Shown piece after piece: positions 23,641 through 35,900 of a stretch of 64,000 nucleotides of DNA (position 1 is its first letter; each line of letters opens with the position of its first letter). The notes beneath the pieces were generated by a model. That model did no database searches, was not told the origin of the DNA, and was given only the letters and a program-made list of their open reading frames with translations. Source of the stretch: Cladorhizidae sp. MBARI D1340-BT2. Taxonomy: Eukaryota; Porifera; Demospongiae; Poecilosclerida; Cladorhizidae. The position numbers were made by a program, and so were the translations under genes. The stretch spans positions 33,508,640 through 33,572,639 of the forward strand of contig JAQNBH010000014.1 in the NCBI GenBank assembly GCA_028752905.1, read 5' to 3'.

Positions 23641-24175
23641 GGGTGGGGCTGGTGTCATTTACAGAACTCAAAGGCACAAATTTCTTCCATAATGTGTCTA
23701 AGGTGAAGCTTGTCAACCATAACAAAGTTTGAACTGATATTAAATGAGCTAACAATCCTATTTTTGGGCAAGTCCTTTTTGCCCAAAAGATGAGCTGAAA
23801 GTACTATATACTAGTAGTTGTACTAATTTTTGGGGGCAAACCTGTGAAAGTCAAAAATTAAGAGGGCACTTTGGTTGGGCCAGCAAAGTGCTTGAGCTTG
23901 CTGTACATGTATTTTGCATCGTCAACAACAAAAATTGTAAATTTGACATTCGCAGCGATAGGCGTGTGGACGCTGCAGCCGCCCAAAAGAAATGGGCATG
24001 GCTCCAGTATGGGGGACCCCAAGATGGTTGCACCGACGAAACATTTTAACTGACTAGGCAGCTACAGGACAAATTCGAGATATGCAGCGCAAAGCGCCTG
24101 GTCACTACAATTGGATTCCCCGGAGGGCAGAGAGGTGTTAATGGCTCGTAAGTTGTGTTGCGGTGGGAGTTAAGC
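23641..24175. other. Intergenic stretch, no gene recognised
   Basis: Between repeat units. Contains AT-rich unique sequence and short open frames on both strands without recognisable motifs. Confidence 0.4.
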
Positions 24176-24300
24176 GAGCATGCTCTATACATACAATTAT
24201 ATAACTGCACCTCTTTTAAATGATTGTATAGAGGTACAGATATAGAGGTACAGATATAAAGGTGCAAGTACGTGCCCTCCTAATTAATTCAGCCAGCCAT
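24176..24300. repeat. CCTCTATA-family foldback unit
   Basis: CTCTATACATACAATTATAT and then ATAGAGGTACAGATATAGAG; it ends CCTCCTAATTAATTCAGCCA like other units of the family. Confidence 0.7.
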
Positions 24301-24305
24301 CTATA

Positions 24306-24500
24306 GTTCTTCTCCAACTGGATTGATAGCCTTCGAAAGACTGTTCCTATAGAACATCAACCAAACTACTGCTATATTTGGTACCTATTATCTCTTGCTG
24401 TTATAGGAATTGTTTGCAGATCGAGATCACTTTTTTCGATCATGACATGTTTGGCAGATTTATATTATGATGAAAGATTTCTTTCTTGTGACTTGTGATG
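24306..24500 (+). other. Open frame with a likely membrane segment (no ATG)
   Basis: About 64 codons stay open without a starting Met: FFSNWIDSLRKTVPIEHQPN, then the hydrophobic YIWYLLSLAVIGIVC, a basic stop-transfer-like RSRS, and DLYYDERFLSCDL before a stop. It could be a remnant exon of a membrane protein, perhaps related to the kinase fragment 370 bp downstream. No family recognised. Confidence 0.25.
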
Positions 24501-24559
24501 AGTCAGGGTAACTAGAGCTAGTGAGTTTCACAAGGAAAGATCTGGTATATACACGGTTT

Positions 24560-24715
24560 CACAATGAACAAACTATATATAGGACAAATGAACAAGAAGT
24601 AATCACACCTCGAGATCTTACTTTTACTAAATTCTGCCATGTGTATATAGACCGAATGTATAGTAAGCTTGTTAATTGTTCACTATTGTCATGACCCTTT
24701 ACCCATTTAAAATGA
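24560..24715 (-). repeat. Right arm of the ~160-bp inverted repeat pair
   Basis: Complement of 22565-22745 with several indels (TTTACTAAATTCTGCCATGT, AAGCTTGTTAA, TGACCCTTTACCC). Confidence 0.85.
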
Positions 24716-24870
24716 CGAATCCTATGTAGTGGAGACTACAGATGTGATTTATAAGTCTCCCTTCAATGTAGACGAAGTTTCTCGTTTGAATCATTTGTTG
24801 GGAAGACTCTCTTGATTACAGCATATTCCCTACAGGAAGGTGTGACTATGGTAACATTAAAAAAAAAAAG

Positions 24871-25038
24871 TTTCCAAGTTGTCTTCAACCACTGTCAGTC
24901 CTGCAAGAAGACCACATTGTGGATTTCACAGGCTCAGTGGTGGATTGCATCAATCAACTACACGACTTTGGCATTGCCCATTTGGACATCCGGCTGGAGA
25001 ACATCTGCTTTAAAGAATGTCATGCGGTGCAAGTATAG
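24871..25038 (+). pseudogene. Protein kinase-like domain fragment
   Basis: An open frame of 55 codons reading FPSCLQPLSVLQEDHIVDFT, then SVVDCINQLHDFGIAHLDIR and LENICF. The IAHLDIRLENICF segment corresponds to the catalytic loop of protein kinases (H-R-D-x-x-x-x-N), here H-L-D-I-R-L-E-N, preceded by the usual amphipathic helix. Catalytic Asp and Asn are kept; the Arg of HRD is Leu. No other kinase subdomains are visible, and a repeat (GTATAGAGGTGCATG) starts right at the stop. It is either a relic or one exon of a divergent kinase interrupted by repeats. Confidence 0.6.
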
Positions 25039-25862
25039 AGGTGCATGTATAGAGGTGCATGTATAGAGGGGCACCACTATATAAGTGGCTGGCAGGATTA
25101 ATTAGGAGGGCTGGCTTGATTAATTAGGGGGAATGGCAGGATTAATTAGGAGGGCTGAGCCTCTATATATCCACCTCTATATATGTACCTCTATACATTG
25201 CATTTAAAAGATGTGCAGTTATATATGTACATATATAGAGGTGCATGAATATACGTACAGATAGAGGTGCAAGTACGAGCCCTTCTAATTAATCCAGCCA
25301 GTCCTCCTACTTAATCCAGCCAGCCCTCTATACATCCACCTCTATATATGTACCTCTATACATTCACCTATATAACTGCATATCTTTTAAATGCATGTAT
25401 AGAGGTGCATATATAGAGGTAGAGATATAGAGGTGCAAGTACGAGCCTTTCTAATTAATCCAGCCATCCCTCTATATATGCACCTATATAACTGCAAATA
25501 TTTTAAATGCATGTATAGAGGTATATATATAGAGGTGCAGATATAGAGGTGAAATTGTTGTTATTAATAATAGCCAACACCATGCACCTCTATATCTGTA
25601 CCTCTATACATGCACCTATATCTGTACCTCTATACATGCCTCTATATCTGTACCTCTATATCTGTACCCTATACATGCACCTCTACATCTGTACCTCTAT
25701 ACATGCACCTCTATATCTGCACCTCTATATCTGCATCTCTATATATGCACCTCTATACATGTTTTTAAAAGATGTGCAGTTATATAGGTGCATGTATAGA
25801 GATGCATATATAGAGGTGCTTGTATAGAGGTGCAGATATAGAGGTGCTTGTATAGAGGGCTG
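25020..25862. repeat. Cluster of CCTCTATA-family palindromic repeats
   Basis: At least five units in alternating orientation: TATAGAGGTGCATG runs, CACCTCTATATATG runs, TTTAAATGCATG or TTTTAAAAGATGTGCAG centres, and AATTAATCCAGCCAGCCCTC linkers. Within 25570-25760 the CACCTCTATATCTGTAC motif becomes tandem. Open frames with repeated LYICTSI or similar are by-products. Confidence 0.85.
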
Positions 25863-25884
25863 GTTGGATTAATTAGGAGGCTAG

Positions 25885-25955
25885 CTGATATATTATAACT
25901 AACAATGATCCTCACGTAACTGGCCAGGTCTTCCTGTCTAATGTTGTGGTACATC
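25885..25955 (+). repeat. Single copy of the 65-bp unit tandem at 5090-5672
   Basis: CTAGCTGATATATTATAACT, then CAATGATCCTCACGTAACTG and GCCAGGTCTTCCTG. It shows that the tandem unit also occurs alone about 20 kb away. Confidence 0.8.
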
Positions 25956-26149
25956 ACGTGCAATTATACTCGACTTGGTCAGCTTAAAACAAACTTAAAA
26001 GCATATTTAAAGATGAATCTTAAAGCATATGATTCAAGCTGAAAGTCCTTCACCTTCCCAGTGAGAGCAGCAGAGAGCAGCAACGCCAGTACGCCCCTAG
26101 GGTATTGTTCTCTTGCTTAGCTAGTCCCTTTACCAAGATATTCCACACC

Positions 26150-26330
26150 TGTGGAGCTGGAGCTGGTGGCAGGCAGTGCTTGACTGCACCTGTGGAGCAG
26201 TGCTGGTGGCAGGCAGTGCTTGACTGCACCTGTGGAGCTGGAACAGTGCTGGTGGCAGGCAGGCTTGAATGCACCTGTGGAGTGCTGCAGTGCTTGACTG
26301 CACCTGTGGAGTGCTGGTGGCATGTAAGTC
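26150..26330. repeat. About 45-bp tandem repeat (about 4 copies)
   Basis: The unit is GGTGGCAGGCAGTGCTTGAC and then TGCACCTGTGGAG(CAG). Short open frames on both strands are by-products. Confidence 0.9.
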
Positions 26331-26429
26331 AGTCATTTCCCTCTCTACAGTTTTCCCCCTTTCTCATTGTCTTCACTTCAACAAAAGTAATAATTATGAA
26401 GTTGATGGTCTTAGGGGTGACATTGATTT

Positions 26430-26800
26430 AAAAACTCTTGTGGGTACGACTTTGGCTCTCCATAGATTCTGTACACTTTACTGTATGAACAGCTTAATAT
26501 TTTATTTTAAGCACCAAGACGTGAGGATGTTGTCAAGCAGGTGGTTGGGGAAAAAATTCTCATGCCAGAAGGAATTTTTTCCACCCCACATACTGACCAC
26601 TTGCTCACGTTTTAGTGCTTGAGCAGCACTTCTTTTAGTTACACATACCAATTAGCACTTTCCTGATCATTTAGCACCGCTTCAACCATTTTTTTTTAAT
26701 ATAAAAAGAGCGCACACAGAGATCTATCATTTTAGCTATAATTATATCAAGTTCATGCAGTGAAGTGTGCAGAATCTATGCAGCTCCAAAATCGTAATCT
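26430..26800. repeat. Two R1 copies in opposite orientation, 3' flank of AP4M1
   Basis: Plus copy at 26435-26490 (CTTGTGGGTACGACTTTGGC); minus copy at about 26700-26800 (AGAGCGCACACAGAGATCTA, ATATCAAGTTCATGCAGTGA). Together they form a foldback pair about 150 bp downstream of the AP4M1 stop codon. Confidence 0.65.
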
Positions 26801-26956
26801 CAAGATTAAAGAAAAGTGGTTTACCCACCTTAAAAATACAAGTGTGAAAATAAATTAAAAATATCAAGTGCAAGCATTTAACACGATATAAACACGAATA
26901 TAATAGACATGTCCATGCGTTTAAAATGGTGGCCTCTGCAAGTCTGACCTCCTCTC

Positions 26957-26981
26957 TCACACACGGCACACGTACGAGTCA
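26957..26981 (-). CDS. AP4M1: AP4M1 exon 11 (stop codon)
   Basis: Acceptor TTCTCTCCAG. Completes Ser, then DSYVCRV and TGA. Matches the short C-terminal tail of mu-4 (human ends SDAYVIRI). Confidence 0.9.
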
Positions 26982-29900
26982 CTGGAGAGAAGCAACAAAA
27001 GACAAACTAACAACACACTTGCTTTTGAGGAGGTGTGGTCTAAATTAGATCACACCCCTAGAGGTGCACATTATGAGTAAAACTTTCTGACATGTTTAAC
27101 ATCCTGTGAAACTATGGGTGGGAAGGGTGATGGTGGACACACACTGGGGAGGGTGATGGTGGACACACACTGGGGTGGGTGACACACACTGGGGTGGGTG
27201 ATGGTGACACACACTGGGGTGGGTGACACACACTGGGGTGTGGACACACACTGGGGTGGGTGATAGTGGACCCTCCAGTTCATTCTACTGCACAGAGATC
27301 TTAGATGAATGGGAAATGATTTCATGCAAGCTGCAGAGAGCTTAACTACATGCATAATAGATGTCGACCTCAATGTGACACTATACATGTAGTGCACCCT
27401 ACACATGTAGTGAACCCTACACATGTAGTGCACCCTATACATGTATGTAGTGCACCCTATACATGTAGTGCACCCTATACATGTAGTGCACCCTATACAT
27501 GTATGTAGTGCACCCTATACATGTAGTGCACCCTACACATGTAGTGCACCCTACACATGTAGTGCACCCTACACATGTAGTGCACCCTACACATGTAGTG
27601 CACCCTATACATGTAGTGCTACCCACCTCTGTACACACCTGTGTGATGAACCCACCAGCCATCTATACGTACCTGTGTGTGTGATGTATGTAGTGACCCA
27701 TCTATACGTACCTGTGTGTAATGTAGCGCACCCATCTATATGGCGTGTAGCTGGCCTTGCCACGCTCAAACACTCGAAGGAAGCGAATGTTCATGCCCGA
27801 GCAGATGAACATTGGGATCTCAAAGTCCAGACTGACTTGATTCACTTCTTTCTTTGCTGTTCTGGACATCTCACTCAACGTCAGCTAAACACACACACAA
27901 CCACAGTCAGCACCGCACACACAGCAAAGAGAGAGGCCACACCCATCTTCAAATATAGGCCACACCTACCTTGAGAATAAGGATGTGCTCAGTGCCACCA
28001 TCGATCTTCTTTATCTTCCAGACATTGATCTTATCTTGCTGACGCAACTCAGACATCTGCCCTGGGCCTAGTGGTTCATGGGACACGCTTACAGTTGTCT
28101 TGGGAACTGGAATACGCACCGTCATATTAGTACCAAACCTGAGGAGGAGGATAGCAAGTAGAGGGGGAGCAGAGGAGAGGAAGAGGAGGAGGAGGGGAGG
28201 AGGGGAGTGAGGAGGAGGAGGAGGAGAGGAGGAGGAGGAGGAGAGGAGGAGGAAGAGGAGGAGAGTGAGGAGGAGGAGGAGGAGGAGAGGAGAGGAGGGG
28301 AGGAGGAGGAGACGAGGAGGAGACGAGGAGAGGAGGAGGAGAGGAGGAGAGGAGGAGGAGAGGAGGAGGAGGAGAGGAGGAGGAGGAGGAGAGGAGGAAG
28401 CGGAGAGGAGGAGGAGGAGAGGAGGAGAGGAGGAGGAGGAGGAGAGGAGGAAGCGGAGAGGAGGAAGCGGAGAGGAGGAGGAGGAGGAGACGAGGAGAGG
28501 AGGAGGAGAGGAGGAGAGGAGGAGGAGAGGAGGAGGAGGAGAGGAGGAGGAGGAGGAGAGGAGGAAGCGGAGAGGAGGAGAGGAGGAGGAGAGGAGGAGG
28601 AGAGGAGGAGGAGAGGAGGAGGAGGAGAGGAGGAGGAGGAGAGGAGGAGGAGGAGAGGAGGAGGAGGAGGAGAGGAGGAAGCGGAGAGGAGATCAAGCAT
28701 GCAAAAGATCGCCACATACGCAGTGTTTCTGAACTCACGTCTTACTGGACACATCACACTTGAGTCTCACACATATCCTGATAGTCCTACACACAAGCAC
28801 AACTAGGCAGTGATCACATGATATGTCACATGACATATATACTTGCGATCACATGACATGTCACATGACATTATTTACTTGGCCAGCTCCCCATCCTCCA
28901 CTGTGGTAAAGATGTGGAAAGGAATGTCGTTAAGGAAATCTCCAGACACACGATAATTCATCAGAGTAAACTGCAAGAGGAGAGGGCCGTACCAGACGTG
29001 AGCATACCCCCCCAATAACCTTCACACCATCATGTGACACCATCTCACTAGCTATGTGATCTCAGGGAAGGTGACAAACACTTCATATTCGTGCGAGACA
29101 CTCACATCATGTGACCAACACCCCAGACTGTGCATACACCAAATCACTAGTCATGTGACCCACACACTAGTCATGTGACCCACACACTAGTCATGTGACC
29201 CACACACTAGTCATGTGACAACATTGAGAGGATGTTTACTCTAGCTTGTTGGTGTAGCTACATATACACTGTACACACCTCTGCATGCACTAGCACACTC
29301 CACACTTGTCCCTCAACACTAGCACACTCCACACTAGTCCCTCAACACTAGCACACTCCACACTAGTCCCTCAACACTAGCACACTCCACACTAGTCCCT
29401 CAACACTAGCACACTCCACACTAGTCCCTCAACACTAGCACACTCCACACTAGTCCCTCAACACTAGCACACTCCACACTAGTCCCTCAACACTAGCACA
29501 CTCCACACTAGTCCCTCAACACTAGCACACTCCACACTAGTCCCTCAACACTAGCACACTCCACACTAGTCCCTCAACACTAGCACACTCCACACTAGTC
29601 CCTCAACACTAGCACACTCCACACTAGTCCCTCAACACTAGCACACTCCACACTAGTCCCTCAACACTAGCACACTCCACACTAGTCCCTCAACACTAGC
29701 ACACTCCACACTAGTCCCTCAACACTAGCACACTCCACACTAGTCCCTCAACACTAGCACACTCCACACTAGTCACTCAACACTAGCACACTCCACACTA
29801 GTCCCTCAACACTAGCACACTCCACACTAGTCCCTCAACACTAGCACACTCCACACTAGTCCCTCAACACTAGCACACTCCACACTAGTCCCTCAACACT

Positions 29901-32900
29901 AGCACACTCCACACTAGTCCCTCAACACTAGCACACTCCACACTAGTCCCTCAACACTAGCACACTCCACACTAGTCCCTCAACACTAGCACACTCCACA
30001 CTAGTCCCTCAACACTAGCACACTCCACACTAGTCCCTCAACACTAGCACACTCCACACTAGTCCCTCAACACTAGCACAGTCCACACTAGTCCCTCAAC
30101 ACTAGCACACTCCACACTAGTCCCTCAACACTAGCACACTCCACACTAGTCCATCAACACTAGCACACTCCACACTAGTCCCTCAACACTAGCACACTCC
30201 ACACTAGTCCCTCAACACTAGCACACTCCACACTAGTCCCTCAACACTAGCACACTCCACACTAGTCCCTCAACACTAGCACACTCCACACTAGTCCCTC
30301 AACACTAGCACACTCCACACTAGTCCCTCAACACTAGCACACTCCACACTAGTCCCTCAACACTAACACACTCCACACTAGTCCGTCAACACTGGCACAC
30401 ACCACACTAGTCACGTCATTACCAATCATGCAGGCCCTGCAAGACCACACCCACCTCTCCGTCAGGAGCTACAATGCTGATCAAGCGTTCCTTGTCAAAC
30501 AACTCCAGTTGTGCATTCTCATGGAAGTTGCAATCATCCAGAGCTACGCCTCCAAGTCCACGCCTCTTTTCCTCTGAGCCGACTAGGAGATCTTCATTGA
30601 GTCCCATGCGTATCTCCGCCTCTCCTGCTAGGAAACTCTTCATCTGGATGCAGCCATCCAAGTGGGAGCGTAACACGTTACCCTGGACACAAGGGACATG
30701 ACATTCTTGAGATGGTTACACAAGGAATAACACCCACACATGTGACAGGAAGGCCTTCTGGAGTCCCCCACTATTAGCCCTTCACACCAGCACATGTGAC
30801 AGGAAGGCCTTCTGGAGTCCCCCACTATTAGCCCTTCATACCAGCACATGTGACAGGAAAGCCTTCTGGAGTCCCCCACTATTAGCCCTTTACACCAGCA
30901 CATGTGACAGGAAGGGCTTTCTGGAGTCCCCCACTATTAGCCCTTCACACCAGCACATGTGACAGGAAGGCCTTCTGGAGTCCCCCACTATTAGCCCTTC
31001 ACACCAGCACATGTGACAGGAAGGCCTTCTGGAGTCCCCCACTATTAGCCCTTCACGCCAGCACATGTGACAGGAAGGGCTTTCTGGAGTCACTGCACTA
31101 TTAGCCCTTGACACCAGCACATGTGACAGGAAGGCCTTCTGGAGTCCCCACTATTAGCCCTTCACACCAGCACATGTGACAGGAAGGCTTTCTGGAGTCC
31201 CCCACTATTAGCCCTTTACACCAGCACATGTGACAGGAAGGGCTTTCTGGAGTCCCCCACTATTAGCCCTTCACACCAGCACATGTGACAGGAAGGCCTT
31301 CTGGAGTCCCCCACTATTAGCCCTTCACACCAGCACATGTGACAGGAAGGCTTTCTGGAGTCCCTCACTATTAGCCCTTTACACCAGCACATGTGACAGG
31401 AAGGGCTTTCTGCAGTCCCCCACTATTAGCCCTTCACACCAGCACATGTGACAGGAAGGCTTTCTGGAGTCCCCCACTATTTGGAGTCCCCCACTATTAT
31501 CCCTTCACACCAGCACATGTGACAGGAAGGCCTTCTGGAGTCCCTCACTATTAGCCCTTCACACCAGCACATGTGACAGGAAGGCCTTCTGGAGTCCCCC
31601 ACTATTAGCCCTTCACACCAGCACATGTGACAGGAAGGGCTTTCTGGAGTCCCCCACTATTAGCCCTACACACCAGCACATGTGACAGGAAGGCTTTCTG
31701 CAGTCCCTCACTATTAGCCCTTCACACCAGCACATGTGACAGGAAGGCCTTCTGGAGTCCCCACTATTAGCCCTGCACATGTGACAGGAAGGCCTTCTGG
31801 AGTCCCCCACTATTAGCCCTTCACACCAGCACATGTGACAGGAAGGCCTTTTGGAGTCCCCCACTATTAGCCCTACATGTACATGCCAACATATTGTATA
31901 TATTGACTAATCTTCTTTCTGAAAAACGCAAAAATCGGCAAAACACTGTCAACAACAAAGAACAGCTTGTGTGTGTGTGTGTGTGTGTGTACTTAGTGAT
32001 AAACATGGTGGAGATTAACACCTGCTACGATTTGGTTAGTTCTGGAGTCATCCTGAGCAGCTCTTGAAAGGTTCTTGAAGGAGACTGCTCAGCATCCATC
32101 TAAACAACCAGCTTCTCTTCCTCTATTAGCTAAACTGCTGATGCTGCAGTTGACTACATGTATGTGCTAGATTCTAGCATTCTGATTGGCTCTGTGCTGC
32201 ATTGCTAATCCTGGAATAGCCTCCACACTAGCCTTCATCAGGAATGAAGGCTACAGCCTCTACACTAGTCTTCATCAGGAATGAAGGCTAGAGCCTCCAC
32301 ACTAGTCTTCATCAGGAATGAAGGCTAGAACCTCTACACTAGTCTTCATCAGGAATGAAGGCTAGAGCCTCCACACTAGTCTTCATCAGGAATGAAGGCT
32401 ACAGCCTCTACACTAGTCTTCATCAGGAATGAAGGCTAGAGCCTCCACACTAGTCTTCATCAGGAATGAAGGCTAGAGCCTCTACACTAGTCTTCATCAG
32501 GAATGAAGGCTAGAGCCTCCACACTAGTCTTCATCAGGAATGAAGGCTACAGCCTCTACACTAGTCTTCATCAGGAATGAAGGCTAGAGCCTCCACACTA
32601 GTCTTCATCAGGAATGAAGGCTAGAGCCTCTACACTAGTCTTCATCAGGAATGAAGGCTAGAGCCTCCACACTAGTCTTCATCAGGAATGAAGGCTACAG
32701 CCTCTACACTAGTCTTCATCAGGAATGAAGGCTAGAGCCTCCACACTAGTCTTCATCAGGAATGAAGGCTAGAGCCTCTACACTAGTCTTCATCAGGAAT
32801 GAAGGCTAGAGCCTCTACACTAGCCTTCATCAGGAATGAAGGCTACAGCCTCTACACTAGTCTTCATCAGGAATGAAGGCTAGAGCCTCCACACTAGTCT

Positions 32901-35900
32901 TCATCAGGAATGAAGGCTAGAGCCTCCACACTAGTCTTCATCAGGAATGAAGGCTACAGCCTCTACACTAGTCTTCATCAGGAATGAAGGCTAGAGCCTC
33001 TACACTAGTCTTCATCAGGAATGAAGGCTAGAGCCTCTACACTAGTCTTCATCAGGAATGAAGGCTAGAGCCTCCACACTAGTCTTCATCAGGAATGAAG
33101 GCTAGAGCCTCTCACTAGTCTTCATCAGGAATGAAGGCTAGAGCCTCTACACTAGTCTTCATCAGGAATGAAGGCTACAGCCTCTACACTAGTCTTCATC
33201 AGGAATGAAGGCTAGAGCCTCCACACTAGTCTTCATCAGGAATGAAGGCTAGAGCCTCTCACTAGTCTTCATCAGGAATGAAGGCTAGAGCCTCTACACT
33301 AGTCTTCATCAGGAATGAAGGCTAGAGCCTCCACACTAGTCTTCATCAGGAATGAAGGCTAGAGCCTCCACACTAGTCTTCATCAGGAATGAAGGCTAGA
33401 GCCTCTACACTAGTCTTCATCAGGAATGAAGGCTACAGCCTCTACACTAGTCTTCATCAGGAATGAAGGCTAGAGCCTCCACACTAGTCTTCATCAGGAA
33501 TGAAGGCTAGAGCCTCCACACTAGTCTTCATCAGGAATGAAGGCTAGAGCCTCCACACTAGTCTTCATCAGGAATGAAGGCTAGAGCCTCTCACTAGTCT
33601 TCATCAGGAATGAAGGCTAGAGCCTCTACACTAGTCTTCATCAGGAATGAAGGCTAGAGCCTCTAAACTAGCCTTCATCAGGAATGAAGGCTAGAGCCTC
33701 TACACTAGTCTTCATCAGGAATGAAGGCTAGAGCCTCCACACTAGTCTTCATCAGGAATGAAGGCTAGAGCCTCTACACTAGTCTTCATCAGGAATGAAG
33801 GCTAGAGCCTCTACACTAGTCTTCATCAGGAATGAAGGCTAGAGCCTCCACACTAGTCTTCATCAGGAATGAAGGCTAGAGCCTCTACACTAGTCTTCAT
33901 CAGGAATGAAGGCTAGAGCCTCTACACTAGTCTTCATCAGGAATGAAGGCTAGAGCCTCTACACTAGTCTTCATCAGGAATGAAGGCTACAGCCTCCACA
34001 CTAGTCTTCATCAGGAATGAAGGCTAGAGCCTCCACACTAGTCTTCATCAGGAATGAAGGCTAGAGCCTCCACACTAGTCTTCATCAGGAATGAAGGCTA
34101 GAGCCTCCACACTAGTCTTCATCAGGAATGAAGGCTACAGCCTCTACACTAGTCTTCATCAGGAATGAAGGCTAGAGCCTCCACACTAGTCTTCATCAGG
34201 AATGAAGGCTAGAGCCTCTACACTAGTCTTCATCAGGAATGAAGGCTAGAGCCTCCACACTAGTCTTCATCAGGAATGAAGGCTACAGCCTCTACACTAG
34301 TCTTCATCAGGAATGAAGGCTAGAGCCTCCACACTAGTCTTCATCAGGAATGAAGGCTAGAGCCTCTACACTAGTCTTCATCAGGAATGAAGGCTAGAGC
34401 CTCTACACTAGCTTCATCAGGAATGAAGGCTACAGCCTCTACACTAGTCTTCATCAGGAATGAAGGCTAGAGCCTCCACACTAGTCTTCATCAGGAATGA
34501 AGGCTAGAGCCTCCACACTAGTCTTCATCAGGAATGAAGGCTACAGCCTCTACACTAGTCTTCATCAGGAATGAAGGCTAGAGCCTCTACACTAGTCTTC
34601 ATCAGGAATGAAGGCTAGAGCCTCTACACTAGTCTTCATCAGGAATGAAGGCTAGAGCCTCCACACTAGTCTTCATCAGGAATGAAGGCTAGAGCCTCTC
34701 ACTAGTCTTCATCAGGAATGAAGGCTAGAGCCTCTCACTAGTCTTCATCAGGAATGAAGGCTAGAGCCTCTACACTAGTCTTCATCAGGAATGAAGGCTA
34801 GAGCCTCCACACTAGTCTTCATCAGGAATGAAGGCTAGAGCCTCCACACTAGTCTTCATCAGGAATGAAGGCTAGAGCCTCTACACTAGTCTTCATCAGG
34901 AATGAAGGCTACAGCCTCTACACTAGTCTTCATCAGGAATGAAGGCTAGAGCCTCCACACTAGTCTTCATCAGGAATGAAGGCTAGAGCCTCCACACTAG
35001 TCTTCATCAGGAATGAAGGCTAGAGCCTCCACACTAGTCTTCATCAGGAATGAAGGCTAGAGCCTCTCACTAGTCTTCATCAGGAATGAAGGCTAGAGCC
35101 TCTACACTAGTCTTCATCAGGAATGAAGGCTAGAGCCTCTAAACTAGCCTTCATCAGGAATGAAGGCTAGAGCCTCTACACTAGTCTTCATCAGGAATGA
35201 AGGCTAGAGCCTCTACACTAGTCTTCATCAGGAATGAAGGCTAGAGCCTCTACACTAGTCTTCATCAGGAATGAAGGCTAGAGCCTCCACACTAGTCTTC
35301 ATCAGGAATGAAGGCTAGAGCCTCTACACTAGTCTTCATCAGGAATGAAGGCTAGAGCCTCTACACTAGTCTTCATCAGGAATGAAGGCTACAGCCTCCA
35401 CACTAGTCTTCATCAGGAATGAAGGCTAGAGCCTCCACACTAGTCTTCATCAGGAATGAAGGCTAGAGCCTCCACACTAGTCTTCATCAGGAATGAAGGC
35501 TACAGCCTCCACACTAGTCTTCATCAGGAATGAAGGCTACAGCCTCCACACTAGTCTTCATCAGGAATGAAGGCTAGAGCCTCCACACTAGTCTTCATCA
35601 GGAATGAAGGCTAGAGCCTCTACACTAGTCTTCATCAGGAATGAAGGCTAGAGCCTCTCACTAGTCTTCATCAGGAATGAAGGCTAGAGCCTCTACACTA
35701 GTCTTCATCAGGAATGAAGGCTAGAGCCTCTACACTAGTCTTCATCAGGAATGAAGGCTAGAGCCTCTACACTAGTCTTCATCAGGAATGAAGGCTAGAG
35801 CCTCTCACTAGTCTTCATCAGGAATGAAGGCTAGAGCCTCCACACTAGTCTTCATCAGGAATGAAGGCTACAGCCTCCACACTAGTCTTCATCAGGAATG

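Noticed and set aside
28122..28806. Ser/Pro/Leu-rich or Glu/Arg-rich protein
   Set aside because: A two-letter purine/pyrimidine tract in AP4M1 intron 8; its edges overlap real exons 8 and 9 in other frames.
29310..30412. CRISPR-like array
   Set aside because: 29-bp copies are directly adjacent without spacers, in an animal intron with no cas genes. It is an ordinary minisatellite.
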